A stretch of DNA of 64,000 nucleotides from Leisingera daeponensis DSM 23529 (GTDB taxonomy: Bacteria; Pseudomonadota; Alphaproteobacteria; Rhodobacterales; Rhodobacteraceae): NCBI RefSeq assembly GCF_000473145.1, contig NZ_KI421500.1, positions 3,373,725 to 3,437,724 of the forward strand, given 5' to 3'. Each line of letters opens with the position of its first letter. Positions within the stretch are counted from its first letter, which is position 1. The translations under genes were made by a program, and so were the position numbers. The notes under the pieces are model-generated. The model searched no databases. It was not told where the DNA came from and was given only the letters and a program-made list of their open reading frames with translations. Positions 8,292-16,743 of this stretch are shown here, piece by piece.

Positions 8292-10453
8292 GATGCAATC
8301 CTCCCGGAGGCGGTGCCGTTGAAGGTGAGGCGCCGCACCGCGCGGCGGGTCTGCAGCCAGGAGATCACGCGGCTGCGCAATCCAGCCGCCCAGCGTTCAA
8401 AGCCGCTGGGGTTATGTACCACGCGCGCCTCATAAAAGGAGGGGCAGAGAATGGCGGCGTCCGCCACCTCGCCGCAGTTGCCGCAGCCGACGCAGGACTG
8501 GTCGATATGCGCCACCGGATCGTCGCGCAGCGGGTCGTCCAGCGTCTTCAGCGACAGCGACGGGCAGCCGGACAGGCGGATGCAGGCGTGATCGCCAGTA
8601 CAGATGTCCTCATCAACGCCAAAGCGGGGGATATCCACCCGCGCGCCGTCCTTGATCGCCTTATTGCGCTGCGGCTTTTCGCGGCGCTGCCGGTTCAGCA
8701 TGCATTCGGAGGAAGCGACGATCACTTTCGGCCCGTCGTAATCGGTGGTCAGCGCCTCGCGGATGGTCTCGCGCATTCTGGTGACGTCATAGGTCCGGTC
8801 GATCTGCCGGATCCATTTGACGCCCGCGCCCTCCAGCGCCTTGGTGATCGGGTTGTTGGTGGATTTGCTGGCGTTCTTCGCCCGGCTCGACGGAATATCC
8901 TGGCCGCCGGTGGCTGCGGAATAGTAGTTGTCGACGATGATCGCCACGCTGTCCGACTTGTTGAACACCATGTTGCCGATCGAGGTGCTAAGGCCGTTGT
9001 GCCAGAACCCGCCGTCCCCGATGATCGAGATCGCGCGCTTTTCGCCGCCGCCGTCAAAGGCCGCGTTGGAGGCCGGTCCCAGCCCGTAACCCATGGTCTG
9101 ACCGCCGATTTCAAACGGCGGCAGTGCCGCAAACAGGTGGCAGCCGATGTCCGCCGAGATCTGATGCTTGCCCAGTTCCTGCTCAACCAGCTTCATCGAG
9201 GCAAAGATCGGCCGCTCCGGGCAGCCGGTGCAGAAGCCCGGCGGGCGGATCGGCACGGTCTGGCTCAGATCCGGGATCTCCGGCTGCGGCGTGTTGGGCG
9301 CGCGCACCTGGCCGGGAAGGAGGTGGGCAGCATATTTGCGGAAGAAATCATCCAGCCCGTCCATCATCACCTGGCCGGTGTATTCGCCGGCCTTGGGGAA
9401 GATGCCCTTGCCCTCAAGCCTGGTCTGGCTGCCCGCCTTGAACAGCATGTTGCCCAGCTGTTGTTCGACGAACTCCGGCTGGCCCTCCTCCACCATCAGC
9501 ACAGCGTCCTTGCCCGCGCAGAAGTCAAGGAGGTCGCTTTGCACCAGCGGGTAGGCCACATTCATCACATAAAGCGGCACATCGGTGTTGCCGCTGACAT
9601 CCGCCAGCCCCAGCCGCTGCAGGGCGCGGATCACGGTGTTGTACATACCGCCCAGGCAGATCAGGCCAACCTTACCGTCCTGCGGGCCAAAGCGCTCGTT
9701 CAGCCCATGCTCCAGGATGAACTTCTCCGCCGCGGGCCAGCGGTTTTCGATCTTGTCGTGCTCATGCTGATAGGACATCGGCGGCAGCACCACGCGTTTG
9801 AAATCGCGCTGCGGATTGGACAGCGCCTCGCGCACGGTCAGCGGCGGCCGCTGGTTGTCGCGGCACTCAAAGGTGCCGGTCACATGGCAGGAGCGGATCC
9901 GCACCATCAGCATGACCGGCGTATTCGACGCCTCCGACAGGGCAAAGCTGTCGCCCACCGATTTCACGATGGACGGCAGGTTCGGCCGCGGATCAAGCAG
10001 CCAGAACTGGGATTTCATCGCAAAGGCATAGGACCGCTCCTGCATGATCGAGGAGCCCTCGCCGTAATCCTCGCCCACGATCACCAGCGCGCCGCCGGTG
10101 ACCCCGGAGGAGGCAAGGTTGGCCAGCGCGTCGGAGGCCACGTTAACCCCGACCGACCCCTTGAAGGTGACCGCGCCGCGGATCGGATAATGGACAGAGG
10201 CCGCCAGCATCGCCGCGGCGGCGGCTTCGGAGGCGTTGGCCTCGTAGCGCACGCCCAGCTCGCCCAGCAGCTCCTCGGCATCGGCCAGCACATCCATCAG
10301 ATGCGAAATCGGCGCCCCCTGGTAGCCGCCGACGTATCCCACGCCGTTCTCCAGAAGCGCCTTGGTGATGGCCAGAATGCCCTCGCCGGTAAAGCTGCTG
10401 CCTGCACCTTGGCGCAGATGCTCGACCTCAGCCTTAAACGATCTTTCGGCCAT
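8288..10453 (-). CDS. iorA: Indolepyruvate:ferredoxin oxidoreductase, alpha subunit
   Basis: A 721-residue IorA. The N-terminal pyrimidine-binding half includes GVGYVGGYQGAPISH near residue 37-51. The thiamine diphosphate domain has the GDGG...N motif (GDGGFWHNG, about residues 477-485) followed by a conserved aspartate-rich segment ending in IIVDNYY. A C-terminal ferredoxin-like region holds two cysteine groups (about residues 612-630 and CVGCGNC near 654) suited to [4Fe-4S] binding. CTGCPERP lies near the domain boundary. It works with IorB on the adjacent gene in degradation of aromatic amino acids. Bacterial copies often favour phenylpyruvate or indolepyruvate; the actual keto acid is not determined by sequence. 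Confidence 0.94.
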   Translation of the reverse strand: MAERSFKAEVEHLRQGAGSSFTGEGILAITKALLENGVGYVGGYQGAPISHLMDVLADAEELLGELGVRYEANASEAAAAAMLAASVHYPIRGAVTFKGSVGVNVASDALANLASSGVTGGALVIVGEDYGEGSSIMQERSYAFAMKSQFWLLDPRPNLPSIVKSVGDSFALSEASNTPVMLMVRIRSCHVTGTFECRDNQRPPLTVREALSNPQRDFKRVVLPPMSYQHEHDKIENRWPAAEKFILEHGLNERFGPQDGKVGLICLGGMYNTVIRALQRLGLADVSGNTDVPLYVMNVAYPLVQSDLLDFCAGKDAVLMVEEGQPEFVEQQLGNMLFKAGSQTRLEGKGIFPKAGEYTGQVMMDGLDDFFRKYAAHLLPGQVRAPNTPQPEIPDLSQTVPIRPPGFCTGCPERPIFASMKLVEQELGKHQISADIGCHLFAALPPFEIGGQTMGYGLGPASNAAFDGGGEKRAISIIGDGGFWHNGLSTSIGNMVFNKSDSVAIIVDNYYSAATGGQDIPSSRAKNASKSTNNPITKALEGAGVKWIRQIDRTYDVTRMRETIREALTTDYDGPKVIVASSECMLNRQRREKPQRNKAIKDGARVDIPRFGVDEDICTGDHACIRLSGCPSLSLKTLDDPLRDDPVAHIDQSCVGCGNCGEVADAAILCPSFYEARVVHNPSGFERWAAGLRSRVISWLQTRRAVRRLTFNGTASGRIAS

Positions 10454-10480
10454 TGGCGCCTCCTTGGTTGCGGTCCCGGA

Positions 10481-10984
10481 TCAGAATTGGTTCACGCGCA
10501 CGTTGCGCAGGATCTTCTGCAGCGTGGCGGTAAAGGCGCGCTGTTCCTCAGGGTCGATGCCCTTGAACATCTGCGCGCAGGCCTCCGCCACATGCGGCCA
10601 AAGCCCCTCGTGGGTTTCACGGCCCTTCGGGGTCATCACGATGCGGGTGGCGCGGCTGTCATCGGGATCGGACTGGCGCAGAACCAGCCCGTCGCGCTCC
10701 AGCGCATCCAGCGCCCGGCTGAGGGTGGATTGCTCCACCACCGCATACACCGACAAGTCGCGGATCAGCAGACCGTCCAGCACCGACAGGACCGCCAAGG
10801 CCCGCATCTTGGCCGTGGTCAGCCCATGCGCCGCCATCTCCTCGCGCAGGGCCGCGTTGTAGCGCCCCATGATGCGGTTCATCAGGTAGGGCGGGAAGTT
10901 TTCCAGCCCGATCTCCCCCAGCCGCGGCAGCGGGGCGCTCGCCTCCGCGGCAGCTTGCGGTGCTGCGGTTTCCTTTGCAGTCAT
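10481..10984 (-). CDS. MarR family transcriptional regulator
   Basis: A 167-residue MarR-type winged-helix repressor. The DNA-binding helices are in TLSRALDALERDGLVLRQ, and the wing follows in SDPDDSRATRIVMTPKG, both diagnostic. The start at 10984 (MTAKETAAPQ) is preferred over an ORF extension of 16 codons because GGAAAG lies at ribosome-binding distance. It sits 27 bases before iorA and 88 bases after the cyclase gene on the same strand. It therefore probably senses an aromatic ligand and controls this operon. Candidate target sites are the TGCAAAyrCAT elements upstream of the cyclase gene and of TRAP system 1. Confidence 0.9.
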   Translation of the reverse strand: MTAKETAAPQAAAEASAPLPRLGEIGLENFPPYLMNRIMGRYNAALREEMAAHGLTTAKMRALAVLSVLDGLLIRDLSVYAVVEQSTLSRALDALERDGLVLRQSDPDDSRATRIVMTPKGRETHEGLWPHVAEACAQMFKGIDPEEQRAFTATLQKILRNVRVNQF

Positions 10985-11072
10985 GCATCTTTCCTTTACG
11001 CCTGATAAGATCCGGAGCCGCCGCCCGCGCATCAGCGCCGGCTCCGGGGGTGATGCGGGCGCGTTACCTGCC

Positions 11073-11864
11073 TCAGCCCCGCGGCACCAGAGCCAGAGCC
11101 CGGATCGGGCTGCCGGTGCCGCGCTTGATCTTCAGCGGCGCGGCAATCAGCAGCGCGCCCTTGGGCGGCAGCTTGTCCAGATTGGCCAGCGAGGCCAGGC
11201 CAAAGCAGTTGTCCCGGTGCAGCAGGTTGTGGGCCGGGTAGGGCGGCTCCATCCCGCCGGCCTGGCCTGCATCGGTGCCGATGCACTGGCTGCCCCAGCC
11301 GGCGATTTTCTTCGACAGCAGATATTCCACCGCATCCGGCGTCGGTCCGGGGCTGTGCGGGCCTGTGTCATCCGCGTTCAGGAAGGCGTCTTCGTCACCG
11401 GCGCGCTTGTCCCAATCGGTGCGCATCACCACCCATTCGCCTTCGCCGATGTCTCCGTGCTCTGCTTCCCATGCCTTGATCAGATCGGCGGTCAGCAGGA
11501 AATCCGGGTTCTCGGCGCTTTCCTTGGAGCAGTCGATCACATTGACCGGCGCCACCAGGCGCTGCACATCCAGCGTATCGGTATAGCCGTCGCTGTGGTC
11601 CTTGCCGGTGATCCAGTGGTGCGGGGCGTCGAAATGGGTGCCGGAATGCTCCCCCAGAACCATCCAGTTCCAGGCAAAGAACGGGCCGTCCTCGTCATAT
11701 TCGCTGATCTTGTGGATTTCGACCTTGGGCGTGTTCTTGGCGAAATCCTCGGGCAGGCGCAGGATCGGTGTCTCAGGCCCCAGGGTGCCGGAGCAGTCCA
11801 CCACTTCGACCTGTCCGGACAGGATCATCGCGCCCAGGCCATCCAATATATTGGCTGCAGTCAT
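11073..11864 (-). CDS. Cyclase-family metal hydrolase, isatin hydrolase/kynurenine formamidase-like
   Basis: A 263-residue member of the cyclase/kynurenine-formamidase superfamily. The metal motif is HSGTHFDAPHH with His73, His77 and Asp79. By recollection, these are the same residue numbers that bind manganese in isatin hydrolase of Labrenzia, another marine alphaproteobacterium. The enzyme would open the lactam ring of an indole-derived compound or hydrolyse an N-formyl group. It heads a minus-strand run followed by marR, iorA and iorB, which fits indole or tryptophan-side-chain catabolism. The kynurenine formamidase alternative cannot be excluded: no kynureninase gene is present, but that is weak evidence in a 64-kb window. 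Confidence 0.8.
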   Translation of the reverse strand: MTAANILDGLGAMILSGQVEVVDCSGTLGPETPILRLPEDFAKNTPKVEIHKISEYDEDGPFFAWNWMVLGEHSGTHFDAPHHWITGKDHSDGYTDTLDVQRLVAPVNVIDCSKESAENPDFLLTADLIKAWEAEHGDIGEGEWVVMRTDWDKRAGDEDAFLNADDTGPHSPGPTPDAVEYLLSKKIAGWGSQCIGTDAGQAGGMEPPYPAHNLLHRDNCFGLASLANLDKLPPKGALLIAAPLKIKRGTGSPIRALALVPRG

Positions 11865-12288
11865 TCTTCTTCTTCCGTTGTGCGCGGTCTGAACGCCGCT
11901 TTTCGCGTCCGGTTAAGGACTGCGTGTCAAAATATACATGTATTTGCAAATTTAAAAGCCCTTTGAGAAATAGACCTAAAATGGCGCAGGATGAGTCTCC
12001 GGCTGCCAGTAAGTATGTATTTGCATGTTACTTGGAGGGGGTGGCGCAGGAACTGCCCGCAAGCGGCCCGGTGCTTTGGCAAGTTCGCTGGCACAGACGT
12101 TCATCTGGAGGAAGGCCTGAATTCCGATCAGCCGCCCGCCTCCCCCTGAGCCTCAGGGAGCAGCCGCCCGCGCCGCCCAAGCCCCGGCGGCGGAGCATCC
12201 GGCCCCACCTCGTCCGATCTTTTGGCGGCTTACGCCGCTTGGGTGGGACTGCCCGCCGCCGCGCGGTTTCCGGCCGGGACGCGGCGGG
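11865..12288. promoter_or_regulatory. 424-base gap: promoter region of cyclase-marR-ior operon
   Basis: No coding frame in this stretch looks convincing. The part nearest the cyclase gene is AT-rich and holds an 11-base direct repeat, ATGTATTTGCA, at 11938-11948 and 12015-12025. The first copy overlaps two short perfect palindromes, ATACATGTAT (11934-11943) and ATTTGCAAAT (11943-11952). The second sits in an imperfect inverted repeat, GTAAGTATG with CATGTTAC. The part from 12100 on is very GC-rich and includes the small hairpin CCCTGA-GCC-TCAGGG (12144-12158), possibly part of the 3' end of the next TRAP operon. Confidence 0.5.
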
Positions 12289-13839
12289 TCAGAAGATTGC
12301 CGCGGGCAGCCAGGTCGCCAGCCCTGGGATCAGCCAGACCAGCAGCACCCCAACCGCCTGCAAGCCGATGAAGGGCACCACCCCCTGATAGATGTGGCGG
12401 GTGGTGACCTCCTCCGGCGCCGCGCCGCGCAGGTAGAACAGCGAAAAGCCGAACGGCGGGGTCAGAAAACTGGTCTGCAGGTTGATGGCGATCAGAATGC
12501 CAAGCCAGACCGGGTCATGCCCCATCAGGATCAGAGTCGGCGTGACCAGCGGCAGCACGATCACCGAGATTTCGACAAAATCGAGGAAGAAGCCCAGCAC
12601 AAAGATGAACAGCATGCAAAACAGCAGCGCCCCGGACGGGCCACCCGGCATGTTGCCCAGGATATGCGCCACCCGCTCCTCGCCGCCCAGCCCGATGAAC
12701 ACCAGCGAGAACATGCCCGCCGCCAGGATGGTGGCAAAGATCATCGCGGTCATCGTCGCGGTCGAGGTCACGGCCTCATGCAGGATGCGCTTCTTCAGGC
12801 CGCTGCGCAGGGCGGCGATCACCGCAATGGCCCCCGCAGCCGTCAGCAGCGCGTAAAACAGCCCCGCTGCGAAATCAACGGTGCTCAGGTCGCTGCGCTG
12901 CAGGCGGATGGGGTGCACGCCCGACAGGATGCCCAGAAGGATCAGCGCCGCAGCCCCCAGCAAGATCAGCCGGACCGGTCCGCCCGCCCGCAGGCCCGCC
13001 ATCAGCAGCGCGCCGATGGCCCCGACAGAGGCCGCCTCCGTCGGAGTGGCAACGCCGCCAAGGATTGCGCCCAGCACGGCAAAGATCAGCAGGATCGGCG
13101 GCACCACCGCGCGAACCACCTCACCGCGGCTGGGGCGGGCCATTTCTGCCGGGGCAGAAGGCATATCCTGCGGCCGCAGGAATCCCCAGGCCAGGATATA
13201 AAGAAGGTACAGCACCACCAGCACCAGCCCCGGCACCAGCGCCGCGGCAAAGAACTGGCCCACCGACAGGGCCTCGACCGAAAACTTGCCCTGCTCGTAC
13301 TGCGCCTGCTGAAATGCGTTGGACATCACGTCGGCGAGGATGATCAGCAGCGTCGAGGGCGGGATGATCTGCCCCAGCGTGCCGGCCGTGCAGACAATGC
13401 CGGAGGCCACCCGCGGATCATAGCCCGCCCGCAGCATCGCGGGCAGGGCGATCATGCCCATCGCCACCACCGTGGCGCCGACGATGCCGGTCGAGGCCGC
13501 CAAAAGCGCCCCAACCAGCACCACCGAAATGCCCAGGCCGCCCTTCAGCTGGCCGAACAGCCGCCCCATGGTGTCCAGCAGCTCTTCGGCGATGCGGCTT
13601 TTTTCCAGGATCGCGCCCATCAGCACAAACAGCGGAATGGCGATCAGAACCTGATTGCTCAGCAGCCCGAAGGCGCGCTGGCCAAGCGCCCCCAGCAGCG
13701 AGATGTCCATCACTCCCAGGACCCAGCCGAGATAGGCGAACAGGATGGCGACCCCCGCGATCGAGAAGGCCACCGGAAACCCCATGAGGATCGCTGCCAT
13801 CAGGGCTGCGAACATGACCAGGTCGAGATATTCCGTCAT
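12289..13839 (-). CDS. TRAP transporter large permease (FcbT3/TakM-like), system 2
   Basis: A 516-residue DctM-family permease, longer than the usual 430 because of an additional membrane segment and loop around residues 255-345. That layout is typical of the mannitol/chloroaromatic and alpha-keto-acid subgroup of TRAP transporters. Signatures include GALLAASTGIVGATVVAMGMIALPAML near residue 110-140 and LQTSFLTPPFGFSLFYLRGAAPE near the C-terminus. It overlaps the small-permease gene by 4 bases (ATGA). The partner binding protein resembles TakP, so a 2-oxo acid or aromatic carboxylate is the most likely cargo, consistent with the adjacent arylpyruvate oxidoreductase. Confidence 0.92.
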   Translation of the reverse strand: MTEYLDLVMFAALMAAILMGFPVAFSIAGVAILFAYLGWVLGVMDISLLGALGQRAFGLLSNQVLIAIPLFVLMGAILEKSRIAEELLDTMGRLFGQLKGGLGISVVLVGALLAASTGIVGATVVAMGMIALPAMLRAGYDPRVASGIVCTAGTLGQIIPPSTLLIILADVMSNAFQQAQYEQGKFSVEALSVGQFFAAALVPGLVLVVLYLLYILAWGFLRPQDMPSAPAEMARPSRGEVVRAVVPPILLIFAVLGAILGGVATPTEAASVGAIGALLMAGLRAGGPVRLILLGAAALILLGILSGVHPIRLQRSDLSTVDFAAGLFYALLTAAGAIAVIAALRSGLKKRILHEAVTSTATMTAMIFATILAAGMFSLVFIGLGGEERVAHILGNMPGGPSGALLFCMLFIFVLGFFLDFVEISVIVLPLVTPTLILMGHDPVWLGILIAINLQTSFLTPPFGFSLFYLRGAAPEEVTTRHIYQGVVPFIGLQAVGVLLVWLIPGLATWLPAAIF

Positions 13840-14333
13840 TGAGGGGATCTTTCCGAGAACAGCCGGATCAGCAGGGCGATGGATTGCAGCATGACCAGAA
13901 CGCAGAAGGCGGGGATCAGCGATTTCAGCAGGAAGACGGCCTCCAGGCCGCCGACGGCAATCGGGCCTTCAAGAATGGCCCAGGAATTGCGCACCGACGG
14001 CCACGACCAGTACAGCAGCGCCGCCATCGACGGCAGCAACAGGACCAGATGGCCGAAAATGTCGATGCGGCGCTGGGCCTTGGGGCTGAGACCTGCATAG
14101 AAAACATCGACGCGCACATGTTTATCAACCAGCAGCGTATAGCCGGCCGCCAGCATGAACAGGGTGGCGTGCATATAAAGGACGCTCTCCTGCGCGGCGA
14201 TGGAGTTCACCCCGAACACATAGCGCCCGACCACGATGGCAAATTGCGCCAGCACCATCAGCAGCGCCAGCCAGCGTATCACCATCGCCAGACCCCGGTT
14301 GATGCCGTCCATCGCATCCGCAACCCGTAGCAT
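13836..14333 (-). CDS. TRAP transporter small permease (DctQ family), system 2
   Basis: A 165-residue protein with four membrane segments (about residues 15-38, 48-68, 90-110 and 130-155), the DctQ topology. It lies between the binding-protein gene (66 bases upstream) and the large permease, whose start overlaps its stop by 4 bases. Together they form the membrane part of the second TRAP system. The family is poorly conserved, so position and topology are the main evidence. Confidence 0.9.
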   Translation of the reverse strand: MLRVADAMDGINRGLAMVIRWLALLMVLAQFAIVVGRYVFGVNSIAAQESVLYMHATLFMLAAGYTLLVDKHVRVDVFYAGLSPKAQRRIDIFGHLVLLLPSMAALLYWSWPSVRNSWAILEGPIAVGGLEAVFLLKSLIPAFCVLVMLQSIALLIRLFSERSPQ

Positions 14334-14399
14334 CCTGCGTCTCTCCCCATCAAAAAGCCGGCGCCCGGTCTCCCGGGGCGCCGGCAGCCGTTGCGCGGA

Positions 14400-15485
14400 T
14401 CAGTAGCCCATCACCGATGCGCGAGCGTTCATCTGGCCGTTGTCGGCATAGGTCATGTAGCCGCCGACACTGTCGCGGTAGGTCAGGAAGCTCTCGGTGA
14501 TGCGGCGCACCAGTTCGTCCTCGTCTTCCTGCAGCTCGGCGATCACTTCCTTGGCGGCGGCGCCCATCGCGGCGATCACGTCCTCGGGGAACATCTTCAC
14601 CTGCACGCCATCCTCATCCACCATCTTCTTCAGCGCCTGCGCGTGTTTGGTGGTGTATTCGGTCCAGACCGGGTTGTAGAGGCTTTCGCAAGCCAGCGAC
14701 ACCACCTGCTGCAGGTCCTCCGGCAGCTCCGCGAACACGCTGGCGTTGACGCCGCATTCCTCGGCCGAGGACGGCTCGCCCACGCCGGGCCAGTAGTAAT
14801 TCTTGGCCACCTGGTAATAGCCAAGCGCGCTGTCGGTCCAGGGGCCGATGAACTCGCCGGCATCAAGCGCACCGGTCTGCAGGCCCTGGAACATCGCCGG
14901 GCCGCTGGTGGCCTCCGCTGCCATGCCCAGTTTCGAGGCCATTTCCGATGCCAGGCCGGTGGTGCGGAACTTCAGCCCTTTCAGGTCTTCGGCAGAGTTG
15001 ATTTCGGTCTTGAACCAGCCGCCCCACTGCGGGCCGGAGTTGCCGCACAGGAAAGGCTTGATGCCGAAACGGCCGTACATCTCGTCATAGAGCGCCTGGC
15101 CGCCGCCGTGGTACAGCCAGCCGAACTGCTCATCCGCGCGCAGACCGAACGGCTGCGAGCCGAACAGCAGGATGCCCTTCGATTTGGAGCCCCAATAGGC
15201 CGGAACCGCGTGATACAGCTCCGCGGTGCCTTCGGACACCGCATCGAACACGCCGCGGCCCGGCACCAGCTCGCCCGCGGCAAACAGCTTCACCTCGATC
15301 CGGCCGCCCGACAGCGTGGTGATCCGGTCGGCCAGCATCTGCGCCGCGACACCGGGTCCGGGCAGGTTCTTCGGCCAGGCCGTGACCATCTTCCACTGCA
15401 TTTTGCCCTGGGCAATGGCCGGGCTGGCCAGGGCCGTAGCCGCCGCGCCCAGAGCGCCGGCTTTCAGAAACTTCCGTCTTTGCAT
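14400..15485 (-). CDS. TRAP substrate-binding protein (TakP/FcbT1-like), system 2
   Basis: A 361-residue periplasmic binding protein with a twin-arginine type leader (RRKFLKAGALGAAATALASP, then AIAQG), so it may be exported folded. The mature start MQWKMVTAWPKNLPGPG and the segment LVPGRGVFDAVSEGTAELYHAVPAYW closely resemble the TakP/FcbT1 group, which binds alpha-keto acids or 4-chlorobenzoate. GLQTGALDAGEFIGPWTD is the ligand-loop region. The ribosome site GGAGG lies 8 bases before the ATG. The upstream region carries an 18-bp perfect palindrome, probably the operator of the divergent GntR gene. Keto-acid binding is inferred from resemblance. Confidence 0.9.
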   Translation of the reverse strand: MQRRKFLKAGALGAAATALASPAIAQGKMQWKMVTAWPKNLPGPGVAAQMLADRITTLSGGRIEVKLFAAGELVPGRGVFDAVSEGTAELYHAVPAYWGSKSKGILLFGSQPFGLRADEQFGWLYHGGGQALYDEMYGRFGIKPFLCGNSGPQWGGWFKTEINSAEDLKGLKFRTTGLASEMASKLGMAAEATSGPAMFQGLQTGALDAGEFIGPWTDSALGYYQVAKNYYWPGVGEPSSAEECGVNASVFAELPEDLQQVVSLACESLYNPVWTEYTTKHAQALKKMVDEDGVQVKMFPEDVIAAMGAAAKEVIAELQEDEDELVRRITESFLTYRDSVGGYMTYADNGQMNARASVMGY

Positions 15486-15571
15486 GTTCCATTCCTCCGT
15501 CTGTCGGTGGATCTGCGGTGGCCGCGGGCCGGTGGCGCAGAGTCGATCTTGTTTTGTAAGTGCTTTACATT

Positions 15572-15589
15572 AATATGTAGCTACATATT
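15572..15589. promoter_or_regulatory. Perfect 18-bp palindrome, putative GntR operator
   Basis: AATATGTAGCTACATATT is an exact 18-bp palindrome midway between the divergent TRAP system 2 operon (start 15485) and the GntR/UTRA gene (start 15689). GntR regulators of the HutC type bind short palindromes of this size and usually control the neighbouring gene and themselves. The site is the only strong dyad in the 203-base gap. Confidence 0.7.
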
Positions 15590-15688
15590 CTTGTCAATCA
15601 CGGTTGCGCGGTTCGCGTTCGCCTTTCGCCGCACGATGAAATATGGAGCGGCAGCGAACATTGTCCCGCGCGGCCTGGGAGATGAATA

Positions 15689-16390
15689 TTGACGGACAAG
15701 CGGCGCCATTCCTGGACGGAGATCCGGGACAGCATCCGGCAGATGATCCTGGATTCGACCTACGGGCCCGGGGACAAGCTGCCGCGCGATGAAGAGTTCG
15801 CGGCCCAGTTCGGCTGTGCCCGCTCGACCGTGCACCGCGCCATGCGGGACCTGGCCGAAAGCGGAGTGGTGGAGCGGCGGCGCAAGGGCGGCACCATGGT
15901 GCGGCGCGATCCTGTCACCCGCGCGACGCTGAATATCCCGATCACCCGGCTTGAGGTCGAACAGAAAGGCAGCGTCTACCAGTATCAGCTGATCCGCCAG
16001 TCGGTGCAGGCCACAACCCCTGCCATCATGGCCAATTTCGGCCTGCCTGAGCCCCGCCCGATGCTGCGGGTCGAGGCGCTGCATCTGGCCGACAGCCGGC
16101 CCTATATTTTCGAGGATCGCTGGATCTGCCTGGAAACGGTGCCCGAGATCGCATCCGTCGACCTGACCCGCGACAGTGCAAACGAATGGCTGGTCCGCAA
16201 CCGCCCCTACAGCCGCTGCGATTTGCGGCTTTACGCGCGGCCCGGCACCAATAGCGACAGCGAAGTTTTGCAGAGCAAGACCGGCGACGCCTTGTTTGTC
16301 ATGGAGCGCACCACCTGGATCGGCGAGGACCCGATCACCAGCCTGCGCGCTGTGGCGCATCCAGGCTATCAGCTGGTCACGCAGGGCTGA
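15689..16390 (+). CDS. GntR family transcriptional regulator with UTRA domain
   Basis: A 233-residue HutC-subfamily regulator. The N-terminal winged helix has the GntR pattern PGDKLPRDEEFAAQFG, then CARSTVHRAMRDLAESGVVERR (residues about 27-70), and the C-terminal UTRA effector domain ends in the family-typical PGYQLVTQG. The start is TTG at 15689 with GGGAG 9-10 bases upstream; no in-frame ATG fits. It is divergent from TRAP system 2 and most likely controls it, sensing the imported ligand. It resembles HutC, the histidine-utilisation repressor, but no hut gene is nearby. Confidence 0.88.
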   Translation: MTDKRRHSWTEIRDSIRQMILDSTYGPGDKLPRDEEFAAQFGCARSTVHRAMRDLAESGVVERRRKGGTMVRRDPVTRATLNIPITRLEVEQKGSVYQYQLIRQSVQATTPAIMANFGLPEPRPMLRVEALHLADSRPYIFEDRWICLETVPEIASVDLTRDSANEWLVRNRPYSRCDLRLYARPGTNSDSEVLQSKTGDALFVMERTTWIGEDPITSLRAVAHPGYQLVTQG

Positions 16391-16743
16391 CGGCCAGCCC
16401 GCGGCGGTGTCTCAGGGAACCGAACGGGCACGGCAGGCGTTTGATCCAAAACGCACGGACGCCTGATCAAGGGGGAATGATGCAAGCCGGACGCGCCGCA
16501 AGCGCGGCAGGCGGCACGCAGCCCGGTTGCCTCAGGCCCGCCAGTTCGCCGCACACCAGTTCCGCAGACGCCTGCAGCAGCGCCACCCGGAGCGAATGGA
16601 TGCTCGCGGCGGCTTGCGCGAGCGGAGCCATAAGGCCAATGTCACCTGGGAGGACCACCATGCCAAAGGACCACACCGCCCCCGCTCTTCAGCCGCCGGC
16701 GGCTGCACGCCGCAGGCCGCGCAGCGGCACGGGGCATTAGATC
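16391..16743. other. 353-base gap upstream of AI-2E gene, uncertain small ORFs
   Basis: The gap begins with an EcfG-type promoter (16416-16441). Downstream, a plus-strand frame opens at ATG 16477 after GGGGGA and runs 87 codons to a stop at 16740, only three bases before the AI-2E start. An internal ATG at 16660 follows GGGAGGACC and would give 26 codons. The amino-acid content is rich in Ala, Ser, Pro and Arg and looks non-native, and a minus-strand frame across 16467-16676 looks equally plausible. The region is best regarded as a long 5' leader with a possible small RNA or leader peptide. Confidence 0.4.
16416..16441 (+). promoter_or_regulatory. EcfG (general stress) promoter, GGAAC-N17-CGTT
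   Basis: GGAAC at 16416-16420 and CGTT at 16438-16441 are separated by 17 bases, an exact match to the alphaproteobacterial EcfG consensus. Transcription would start near 16448. The next clear gene is the AI-2E transporter almost 300 bases on, so a long leader or an independent small transcript is implied. Confidence 0.7.

Noticed and set aside
8414..11005. 863-codon open frame on the plus strand
   Set aside because: It runs antisense across iorA and marR, both of which have clear protein motifs, and its own translation is low-complexity. It is a shadow frame of GC-rich DNA.
16477..16740. 87-codon gene upstream of AI-2E transporter
   Set aside because: It has a fair ribosome site but a shadow-like Ala/Ser/Pro/Arg composition, and the reverse strand offers an equally good frame. 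Kept only as a comment on the gap.
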